From contig PMIU01000075.1 of the NCBI GenBank assembly GCA_003157195.1, positions 11,214-16,984 of the forward strand: a DNA stretch of 5,771 nucleotides. Reading direction: 5' to 3'. The position numbers and the translations under genes are program-made. Under the pieces are notes generated by a model. That model ran no database searches. It saw only the letters and a list, made by a program, of their open reading frames with translations, and was not told the DNA's origin. This DNA comes from Candidatus Nomurabacteria bacterium. Lineage in GTDB: Bacteria; Patescibacteriota; Minisyncoccia; Phycocordibacterales; UBA9973. Shown piece by piece: positions 1-4,421 of the stretch. How positions within the stretch are numbered: the stretch's first letter is position 1; each line of letters opens with the position of its first letter.

Positions 1-1
1 T

Positions 2-106
2 GTACTCCTCGAGGGTGGCATTGACGGCGGTACGCCCCTGCGTTCTCTTTTGGCAGAAGTAAACGAAAGAATTGATCAAAACTCTAGAATATTAAGAAAT
101 AAATAA
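2..106 (+). CDS. C-terminal fragment of an unidentified protein (5' truncated by window edge)
   Basis: An open frame enters at the left edge and runs 34 codons to a TAA at 104-106. It ends in a hydrophilic, helix-like tail (SLLAEVNERIDQNSRILRNK). It is more GC-rich at its start than the following spacer, as expected of real coding sequence, and its stop lies 19 bp before the next ATG, consistent with the dense packing seen in the rest of the window. I do not recognise the family and nothing in the fragment gives a function. The call rests on an uninterrupted frame plus position, so a chance frame cannot be excluded. Confidence 0.5.
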   Translation, partial: VLLEGGIDGGTPLRSLLAEVNERIDQNSRILRNK

Positions 107-125
107 AAAGAATCTAAATAAAAAT

Positions 126-512
126 ATGAACACCACATATCATTGGTATGCACAATTAAAGAAACCCCCATGGGCACCACCGTCGTGGCTCTTTGGGCCG
201 GTGTGGAGTGTACTTTACGTTCTCATTTTTATTTCTTTTGGCAAAGTTTTTCTCTTAGGACTTCCATTTCTAATCACCGTGCCGTTTATCTTAAATCTAA
301 TTTTTAACCTGGCTTTCACGCCATTAGAATTCCGCCTGAAAAACAACCTCCTAGCCGCCGCCGATGTTCTTCTTGTCCTAGGCACCCTCATCTGGGCAAT
401 GATAGCAATATTTCCCTACGCGCCCTGGATAACGTATTTCCAAATCCCATATCTCTTTTGGGTCACGTTTGCTACAACTCTCCAGCTGAAGATTACATGG
501 TTGAATAGGTAA
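126..512 (+). CDS. tspO: TspO/MBR-family (tryptophan-rich sensory) membrane protein, short form
   Basis: A 128-residue hydrophobic protein. The N-terminus carries the family signature: WYAQLKKPPWAPPSW (7-21) leading into FGPVWSVLY (23-31), with four tryptophans in the first 27 residues. The last helix has PYLFWVTFAT (108-117), the other conserved block of TspO, with a closing TWLNR. I see four likely membrane segments (about 21-39, 43-64, 74-96, 101-121). Bacterial TspO proteins usually have about 155-160 residues and five helices; the segment before the WY motif, normally helix 1, is absent. An in-frame TAA at 93-95 limits upstream extension to about ten codons with no ATG, GTG or TTG, so the absence is not a start-site error. 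Family members bind tetrapyrroles and sterols and act in stress or porphyrin handling; the role here is not known. There is no Shine-Dalgarno sequence. The next gene begins 4 bp after the stop, so the two are probably co-transcribed. Confidence 0.88.
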   Translation: MNTTYHWYAQLKKPPWAPPSWLFGPVWSVLYVLIFISFGKVFLLGLPFLITVPFILNLIFNLAFTPLEFRLKNNLLAAADVLLVLGTLIWAMIAIFPYAPWITYFQIPYLFWVTFATTLQLKITWLNR

Positions 513-516
513 ATAT

Positions 517-864
517 ATGCGCGTCTGGGACATTCATCCGAAACATTTGTGTCGAAAACATCTGCTCGCGGAGCATAGAGAGCTCCATGGTCTTTGGAAT
601 ATTTTAACGAAGCACAAAGGGAAAGGCGGGTATTCCAAACACCCAGAGACTCTGCGCTGGGTTGGCAAACAAAAAGCGCTTTACTTAAGGCACGAAGAAT
701 TGGTAAAAGAATTTTCTCGCCGCGGCTACCGGCACCACACCCCACTCGATAAAAAACTAGCAACAGGACAAGGTAGCCAAAGCATTTTTATCAATACGAT
801 AAAAGAACAAAAAGTAATCCTAAAAAACAAACCCTGCGAGTGTCTACTGCATCATCCTTCGTAG
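517..864 (+). CDS. Pyrimidine-dimer DNA glycosylase / T4 endonuclease V-like protein
   Basis: A 115-residue protein resembling the T4 DenV family, which cuts the N-glycosidic bond at UV-induced cyclobutane pyrimidine dimers and then nicks the abasic site. The diagnostic stretch HLLAEHRELHGLWNILTKH (15-33) parallels the phage block around HLMAEYREL. Glu22 matches the catalytic Glu23 of T4 endonuclease V, and His15 and Arg21 match His16 and Arg22. A basic loop (KHKGKGGYSKHPETLRWVG, 32-50) and the YRHHTPLDKKLATG segment (71-84) follow the shorter bacterial branch that starts MR.W..HPK. The start is fixed because the active-site amine is the N-terminus: Met1 aligns with Thr2 of the phage enzyme. 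The gene lies 4 bp after tspO and is probably read with it. Its last four codons (HHPS) and its TAG fall in the palindromic repeat that follows, so the natural C-terminus may have been changed by that element; the CEC (107-109) looks like the family end. Confidence 0.82.
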   Translation: MRVWDIHPKHLCRKHLLAEHRELHGLWNILTKHKGKGGYSKHPETLRWVGKQKALYLRHEELVKEFSRRGYRHHTPLDKKLATGQGSQSIFINTIKEQKVILKNKPCECLLHHPS

Positions 865-875
865 CCTTGGCGAAG
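857..875. repeat. Small hairpin, left part of a composite repeat element
   Basis: CTTCG (857-861) and CGAAG (871-875) form a 5-bp inverted repeat around TAGCCTTGG. The stop codon of the glycosylase gene (862-864) is in the loop. Read on the opposite strand the same stretch encodes FAKATKDD, a peptide I recall as a recurrent spurious translation in CPR-type genomes, which suggests a dispersed repeat and not a unique terminator. That recollection has not been checked. Confidence 0.5.
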
Positions 876-893
876 TAGGGCATTTGTAAAAGG

Positions 894-951
894 GGGACTT
901 GTCCCGTTAGAGATCGCGAGGGCTCGCAGCGCGCTTCTATCTCTAACGGGA
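894..951. repeat. Long palindromic repeat with nested hairpins (REP/MITE-like, possible terminator)
   Basis: The outer arms TCCCGTTAGAGAT (902-914) and ATCTCTAACGGGA (939-951) are perfect 13-bp inverted repeats. Between them are GCGAG/CTCGC (916-920 and 923-927) and the self-complementary AGCGCGCT (928-935), so the RNA could fold as a branched structure. A competing hairpin, GGGAC-TT-GTCCC (894-898 and 901-905), overlaps the left arm. Six T residues follow at 958-963, 6 nt beyond the stem, so it may terminate the tspO transcript unit, although the distance is longer than in a classical intrinsic terminator. The GC-rich make-up contrasts with the AT-rich cassette that begins right after it. 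There is no coding capacity, so any movement would depend on enzymes elsewhere. The symmetry is certain; the repeat and terminator roles are inferred. Confidence 0.75.
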
Positions 952-980
952 TTGATGTTTTTTGGGGGTGGGAGTAGAAT
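952..980 (+). promoter_or_regulatory. Promoter of the restriction-modification cassette, predicted leaderless
   Basis: TTGATG (952-957, four of six matches to TTGACA) is followed by exactly 17 bp and TAGAAT (975-980, five of six to TATAAT). The ATG of the endonuclease is 6 nt after the -10, so transcription should begin at or next to the start codon. The -35 directly adjoins the palindromic repeat that ends at 951. A GGGAG at 970-974 could be read as a ribosome binding site but is 12 nt from the ATG, which is too far for a good one. Confidence 0.6.
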
Positions 981-986
981 GGAAAT

Positions 987-1856
987 ATGAACAAAAATAA
1001 AGACATAGAATCATATAAAGATTTTAAAGAAAGATTTAAATTATTGGCTAGTAAACAGCGGCATCTTGTTGTAAATACATTGTCTAATATATTTACTATG
1101 AGGTTAATTGGCAACAAAACTCATGGAGATTTAGCTGAAATTGGTATAGCTGAATTTATCAAACAATTTATGTATGATTTTGACAGTATCCATGTAGGGA
1201 AGGATCTTTTTAGGGCAAAAGAACGAGAGGAAGACATAATGATAATCAATGAAATTACTAAATCAAAATTTCCAGTTAGTTTAAAAGCTTATGGAGATGG
1301 ACCCTTACAACTCTCCACGGATAGTGATCAAAAAATGTTCCCGTATCTTTTTAAGCAAGGGAAAGATATAAAAGATGCAAAAAAGATAAAAGAAATATTC
1401 AAGTCTAAAGCTTTTTCCGATTTTAATAATATTAATGTTATGCCTCTTATTTATAATGAAAAAGACAAAAAATGCAATATAATGATTTTTGATCACGAAA
1501 AAGTAATTAAAAAAACATCAAGAATTAAATTTATTGGTCCGGCAGAAAGTTTTAGAAAAAAAATAATGGGAAAATCTAGGGTACATCCAGTTTTTATTTT
1601 TTTGGATAAAAATTATAAATATATTTGTGAAGTTCGTTATGGCGGAGCCTCTGCTAATGCACTTCAGAGAGGGCTATGGACAAATACCAAAATTGCCACC
1701 GATTACTTCGATAGTCTTACAAATGGATGGATTGATTACTCTCACAATCGCACACTAGTAAAATTATTTGCCCTAGCGCTGAACAGCACAGAGGAGAGTC
1801 ACAAAGAGACCAATATAATTTTACAAAAAGATATTGATAAATTAAAAAAAATTTAA
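987..1856 (+). CDS. Probable type II restriction endonuclease (PD-(D/E)XK-like)
   Basis: A 289-residue soluble, Lys-rich protein placed 2 bp before a DNA adenine methyltransferase, the usual layout of a type II restriction-modification pair. The likely active site is Glu51 in GDLAEIGIAEF (47-57), Asp83 in EEDIMI, and Lys100 in PVSLKAYGDGPLQLSTD (96-112), giving an E...D-(16)-SLK arrangement that fits the PD-(D/E)XK nuclease fold. A second block, EVRYGGASANALQRGLW (215-231), looks conserved and resembles segments I associate with type II endonucleases. I cannot name the recognition site or the prototype enzyme. The start is set by the promoter placing ATG 987 at the 5' end of the message; the only closer alternative, ATG 979, meets TGA after two codons. 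The gene is much more AT-rich than metK, consistent with recent acquisition. Endonuclease function rests on gene context plus the motif and is not proven. Confidence 0.75.
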   Translation: MNKNKDIESYKDFKERFKLLASKQRHLVVNTLSNIFTMRLIGNKTHGDLAEIGIAEFIKQFMYDFDSIHVGKDLFRAKEREEDIMIINEITKSKFPVSLKAYGDGPLQLSTDSDQKMFPYLFKQGKDIKDAKKIKEIFKSKAFSDFNNINVMPLIYNEKDKKCNIMIFDHEKVIKKTSRIKFIGPAESFRKKIMGKSRVHPVFIFLDKNYKYICEVRYGGASANALQRGLWTNTKIATDYFDSLTNGWIDYSHNRTLVKLFALALNSTEESHKETNIILQKDIDKLKKI

Positions 1857-1858
1857 TT

Positions 1859-3025
1859 ATGTTAAAAGATTTATTTAATGAAAAAAATTTTTCCGACATA
1901 AAAACACAAGGAATAAAATACGCTGGTTCAAAATTGAAAATCATTCCTTATATTTTAGAAGTTATTAAAGACTTAAAAGTAAAAACAGTACTTGACGGAT
2001 TTAGTGGCTCAACAAGAGTTAGTCAAGCTTTAGCCCAGGCTGGTTATGATGTTACATCTAATGACGTAGCTCATTGGTCAGAAGTTTGTGCAAAGTGTTT
2101 TCTTTTACACAATAAAAGTGAAAAATATTATCAAAAAATATTAGATGAACTTAATTCTTTAGAAGGCTATAGTGGGTGGTTTACGGATAATTATGGAGGT
2201 AATGAAAACATGGAAACTAAAATGCCATTCCAAAAAAAGAACACACAGAAACTTGACGCCATAAGAGATAAAATTGATGAATTAAAATTAAATGATATTG
2301 ATAAGGCTGTGGTTATGACTAGCTTACTTCTAGCCCTAGACTCTGTTGATAGTACACTTGGGCATTTTGTGTCTTATCTCTCCACTTGGTCTAAAAGATC
2401 TTATAATGATTTATTTTTAAAACTTCCCAATTTAAAAAAGACGAATGGCAAACATAGAGTTCTACGAGAAGATATATTTAAAGTTGTTGAAGAAAATTCA
2501 TTTGATTTAGTATATTTTGATCCTCCTTATGGTTCAAATAACGAAAAAATGCCTCCAAGTAGGATTCGATATTCTTCTTATTATCATATATGGACTTCAG
2601 TAATAAAAAACGATCACCCAGCACTTTTTGGTAGAGTCAACAGAAGAGAGGATACTAGGGATTTAGTATCTGCTTCAGTTTTTGAAGAATTTAGAAAAAA
2701 TGAACAGGGAAATTTTATTGCAATGGAGGCGATTAGAACACTTATACAAAAAACTAAAACTAAGTATGTATTATTATCTTATAGTTCTGGCGGAAGAGCA
2801 ACAAAAAAAGAACTTGAAACAATACTTAATGAAACTGGAAAAGTTTTAAAAATTATAGAAATAGACTATAAAAAAAATATTATGGCTAGTATGACCTGGA
2901 CCAATGAATGGTCGAATTCTAATGATACTCATAAAGAATATCTTTTCTTGATGGAGAAAAACCACAAAAAAGAATATCATAATAAAAATATTTATAACGA
3001 TTTAATGATTTCGAAAACTACATAA
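1859..3025 (+). CDS. D12-class adenine-N6 DNA methyltransferase of a type II RM system
   Basis: A 388-residue enzyme that transfers a methyl group from S-adenosylmethionine to adenine N6 in a specific DNA site, protecting it from the neighbouring nuclease. The motif order is that of the D12 (alpha) class: motif X KYAGSK (20-25), the SAM-binding motif I VLDGFSGSTRVSQAL (44-58), SNDV (67-70) as the acidic end of strand 2, and catalytic DPPY (221-224) in LVYFDPPYGSNN. The long segment between motifs I and IV (about 71-215) probably holds the target-recognition domain, as expected when motif I precedes IV in this class. SYYHIWTSVIKNDHP (239-253) and VLLSYSSGGRATK (see about 302-314) are later conserved-looking blocks. 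It starts 2 bp after the endonuclease stop with no good Shine-Dalgarno sequence or clear promoter of its own, implying co-transcription and probably translational coupling. The target sequence cannot be read from the protein by eye. Confidence 0.93.
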   Translation: MLKDLFNEKNFSDIKTQGIKYAGSKLKIIPYILEVIKDLKVKTVLDGFSGSTRVSQALAQAGYDVTSNDVAHWSEVCAKCFLLHNKSEKYYQKILDELNSLEGYSGWFTDNYGGNENMETKMPFQKKNTQKLDAIRDKIDELKLNDIDKAVVMTSLLLALDSVDSTLGHFVSYLSTWSKRSYNDLFLKLPNLKKTNGKHRVLREDIFKVVEENSFDLVYFDPPYGSNNEKMPPSRIRYSSYYHIWTSVIKNDHPALFGRVNRREDTRDLVSASVFEEFRKNEQGNFIAMEAIRTLIQKTKTKYVLLSYSSGGRATKKELETILNETGKVLKIIEIDYKKNIMASMTWTNEWSNSNDTHKEYLFLMEKNHKKEYHNKNIYNDLMISKTT

Positions 3026-3035
3026 CTATAATCAG

Positions 3036-3044
3036 TGCTAAGAT
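3036..3044 (+). promoter_or_regulatory. Extended -10 element upstream of the membrane protein gene
   Basis: TG-C-TAAGAT (3036-3044) is an extended -10 (TGnTAnnAT pattern) ending 6 nt before ATG 3051, the same spacing as at four other genes here. No convincing -35 is present, which is tolerated by extended -10 promoters. A perfect TATAAT at 3027-3032 is an alternative and would give a leader of about 12 nt. Confidence 0.4.
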
Positions 3045-3050
3045 ACATCC

Positions 3051-3530
3051 ATGGAATCCAACAAAGAAAAAATACGACGGTTTAATGTTACTTTGGGTAT
3101 TTTTGTGGCCGCTATTTTGGGCTTTCTTTTAAACTTGCTGGCCAATCTTTATTACTCTATATTTATTACTCACACTCTCAAATGGAGCGGGGCGGACCAT
3201 GTTCAGGTTTACGGCATCTTACTTATATTTTTGGCTCTGGTTTGTTTCTTGAAGTTCTTCATCGATGATTATGAAAATGATTTTGAGTTGAATACCAGTT
3301 TTTTTAAACGATATATAAATTACTTTTTTTATAAATTCACTCCCGGCAAATTCATCCGTGTAGCTTTGGGTATCTACATATCACTTACCCTCATATCTCT
3401 TCTGATAGGTTTGTATTTCTTTATCGCCTCGATAGCCGGCTACATAATCACCAATGTAATAGTTGTAGTCATTTTAATTTCCTTTTTATATCGAAGAAGA
3501 ACAAGCAAACTAAGTAAATTAGCAAAATAG
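3051..3530 (+). CDS. Four-helix integral membrane protein of unknown function
   Basis: A 159-residue protein I do not recognise. It has a short basic N-terminus (KEKIRR, 5-10) and four likely membrane segments: about 12-38, 52-72, 101-125 and 126-147. Between helices 2 and 3 is a charged stretch (DDYENDFELNTSFFKRY, 72-88), and the tail is strongly basic (RRRTSKLSKLAK, 148-159), which by the positive-inside rule puts both ends in the cytoplasm. There are no cysteine or histidine clusters, no lipobox and no enzymatic motif. Its TAG is immediately followed by the ATG of the TfoX-like gene (0 bp), so the two are read together and likely coupled. Base composition is closer to the chromosomal genes than to the RM cassette, so it probably lies outside the acquired segment. 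Confidence 0.8.
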   Translation: MESNKEKIRRFNVTLGIFVAAILGFLLNLLANLYYSIFITHTLKWSGADHVQVYGILLIFLALVCFLKFFIDDYENDFELNTSFFKRYINYFFYKFTPGKFIRVALGIYISLTLISLLIGLYFFIASIAGYIITNVIVVVILISFLYRRRTSKLSKLAK

Positions 3531-3863
3531 ATGCCCCGTGATAATTCTTTTAGAGATTACATAGTAGAAGACGTATTGGGACACGTCGAGGGAATAACCA
3601 GCCGGGCTGTGTTTTCCGGGTGGGGGATTTATTTAGATGGAGTTATTGTCGGGCTCATAATCGACGGGACTTTTTGCTTGAAGACTAATTATGATTCAAA
3701 AGAATCCGGAGAATTTTTTAAGTACGACAAGAAAGGGAAGACAGTCAAATTGCCGTACATAACCGTGCCGGAAGAGACGATGGAAGACAGGGAAGCCATC
3801 AAAGAGCGAATCCTGGAATCTTTCGAAATCAGCCAGTCCTCCCAAAAATCTAAATCTAAATAA
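3531..3863 (+). CDS. TfoX N-terminal domain protein
   Basis: A 110-residue protein matching the TfoX/Sxy N-domain: SRAVFSGWGIYLDG (24-37) corresponds to the family's R-MFGG-GIY-DG block, then GLIIDGTFCLKTN (41-53), FFKYDKKGKTVKLPY (62-76), and VPEETMEDREAIKERI (79-94). The C-terminal helix-hairpin domain of full-length TfoX (total about 200 residues in gammaproteobacteria) is absent, as in the many stand-alone N-domain proteins of other phyla. In Haemophilus and Vibrio TfoX promotes competence gene expression; for stand-alone N-domain proteins that role is not established, so I infer no competence function. The polar Ser/Lys tail (101-110) looks disordered. It begins directly at the stop of the membrane protein gene with no ribosome binding site, which suggests coupled translation. 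Confidence 0.85.
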   Translation: MPRDNSFRDYIVEDVLGHVEGITSRAVFSGWGIYLDGVIVGLIIDGTFCLKTNYDSKESGEFFKYDKKGKTVKLPYITVPEETMEDREAIKERILESFEISQSSQKSKSK

Positions 3864-3873
3864 TTTTATCCAC

Positions 3874-3901
3874 ATTCCTACATTCTCAAGAATGTGAGAA
3901 T
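3874..3901. promoter_or_regulatory. Operator palindrome 1 (upstream of the ArsR-like gene)
   Basis: A perfect 16-bp palindrome, ACATTCTCAAGAATGT (3880-3895), is flanked at 2 bp on each side by ATTC (3874-3877) and GAAT (3898-3901). This gives four symmetric ATTC/GAAT half-sites, enough for two dimers or one dimer with extended contacts. A near-identical copy lies just after the same gene. The position over the -35 of that gene's promoter points to autorepression. Confidence 0.75.
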
Positions 3902-3911
3902 ATAGTATAAT
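3883..3911 (+). promoter_or_regulatory. Promoter of the ArsR-like gene, -35 inside the operator, leaderless
   Basis: TTCTCA (3883-3888, four of six to TTGACA) lies inside operator 1. A 17-bp spacer leads to a perfect TATAAT (3906-3911), and ATG 3918 is 6 nt further on. A protein on the palindrome would block the -35 directly. There is no room for a Shine-Dalgarno sequence after the predicted start point. Confidence 0.7.
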
Positions 3912-3917
3912 AAGTTT

Positions 3918-4199
3918 ATGAAAACAAATAAAACAAAAACAGCAAAGCAATTAGAAAGACATTTTAAAGGGGTGGCTAATCATCGCCGTATTGCCATCTT
4001 GGTGCTGGTATCAAAAAATCCAAATATGTCGCTGGAAGATATTTCAGAAAGTCTAGCGTGCAATATTAAAACAATTTCCGAACACACGAGGCGCCTAGTA
4101 CAAGCCGGATTAATAAATAAAGAATACAAAGGTAGGAAGGTCGAACATAAAGTCTCACCCTATGGTAAGATTTTTTGTGATTTTATTTCTAAATTTTAA
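3918..4199 (+). CDS. ArsR-like winged-helix transcriptional regulator
   Basis: A 93-residue DNA-binding protein. RHFKGVANHRRIAILVLV (14-31) is the dimerisation and first helix region typical of ArsR/SmtB-like folds. MSLEDISESLACNIKTISEHTRRLVQAGLI (37-66) is the helix-turn-helix, with NIKTISEHTRRL (49-60) as recognition helix, and INKEYKGRKVEHKVSPYG (66-83) forms the beta wing. The metal-sensing ELCVCDL motif of ArsR proper is absent; the only cysteines are Cys48 and Cys87, so metal sensing is not supported and the inducer is unknown. The ATG at 3918 is set by the promoter 6 nt upstream. Two nearly identical palindromes bracket the gene, so I infer that it represses itself and the small gene that follows. 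The size and layout resemble regulators I recall as frequent in Parcubacteria-type genomes. Confidence 0.88.
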   Translation: MKTNKTKTAKQLERHFKGVANHRRIAILVLVSKNPNMSLEDISESLACNIKTISEHTRRLVQAGLINKEYKGRKVEHKVSPYGKIFCDFISKF

Positions 4200-4200
4200 C

Positions 4201-4228
4201 ATTCCAACATTCTCAAGAATGTGAGAAT
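4201..4228. promoter_or_regulatory. Operator palindrome 2 (upstream of the 46-codon gene)
   Basis: It has the same architecture as operator 1: ATTC (4201-4204), ACATTCTCAAGAATGT (4207-4222), GAAT (4225-4228). From 4200 to 4230 it matches 3873-3903 with a single difference over 31 bp (A4206 versus T3879). It starts 1 bp after the regulator's stop codon and ends 11 bp before the small gene's ATG, so a bound regulator should also control that gene. A TATTGT (4228-4233) ends 6 nt before ATG 4240 and may be the -10; I find no good -35. Confidence 0.72.
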
Positions 4229-4239
4229 ATTGTCAACGC

Positions 4240-4380
4240 ATGATTATAAAACGCAAAGATGGATACCATGTAATATCTGAAAAAAATCGCAAGAATTTAG
4301 GCGGACCTTACAAGACACGTGAGGAGGCCGTGAAAAGGTTGCGTCAAGTGGAATTCTTTAAACACAGAGGCATGAAATAA
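4240..4380 (+). CDS. 46-residue conserved-looking small protein, unknown function
   Basis: ATG 4240 opens 46 codons to TAA 4378-4380. The protein is basic, with a beta-like start (MIIKRKDGYHVIS, 1-13) followed by NLGGPYKTREEAVKRL (19-34) and an amphipathic C-terminal helix ending RQVEFFKHRGMK. The pattern 'k.g.y.v.S.....LGGPY.T.EEA.KRLRQVE.FKH' is one I recall in many small proteins of CPR and phage genomes, none with a role I can name. Support comes from that pattern, from filling most of the gap between its neighbours, and from an operator and -10-like hexamer at the expected positions. It has no Shine-Dalgarno sequence. The fold suggested by eye is a strand-helix unit that might bind nucleic acid, but this is a guess. 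Confidence 0.75.
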   Translation: MIIKRKDGYHVISEKNRKNLGGPYKTREEAVKRLRQVEFFKHRGMK

Positions 4381-4406
4381 AAACAATATGCAAAAGTAAA
4401 TTTTCG

Positions 4407-4415
4407 TGCTATTTT
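4407..4415 (+). promoter_or_regulatory. Extended -10 promoter element of metK
   Basis: TG-C-TATTTT (4407-4415) is an extended -10 ending 6 nt before the metK ATG, the same spacing as at the other promoters here. The hexamer 17 bp upstream (TATGCA, 4387-4392) matches TTGACA at only three positions, so recognition would rely on the TG motif. The gap to the preceding stop is only 41 bp. Confidence 0.5.
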
Positions 4416-4421
4416 ATTTAT

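Noticed and set aside
791..1117. Minus-strand open frame of 108 codons across the repeat (contains FAKATKDD)
   Set aside because: It overlaps the end of the glycosylase gene, the palindromic element and the start of the endonuclease; its low-complexity make-up comes from reading the repeat backwards. The peptide is useful only as a marker of the repeat.
3027..3032. Perfect TATAAT upstream of the membrane protein gene as the main -10
   Set aside because: It has no -35 and no extended TG, while TGCTAAGAT at 3036-3044 has the spacing shared by other genes. It is kept only as an alternative in that entry.
3873..4230. The paired 31-bp repeats as ends of an insertion element or a CRISPR-like array
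   Set aside because: Only two copies exist, the enclosed gene is a DNA-binding regulator and not a transposase, and each copy sits at a promoter position. An operator pair explains it better.
4381..4421. SAM riboswitch in front of metK
   Set aside because: The spacer is 41 bp and the predicted transcript start adjoins the ATG, leaving no room for an aptamer.
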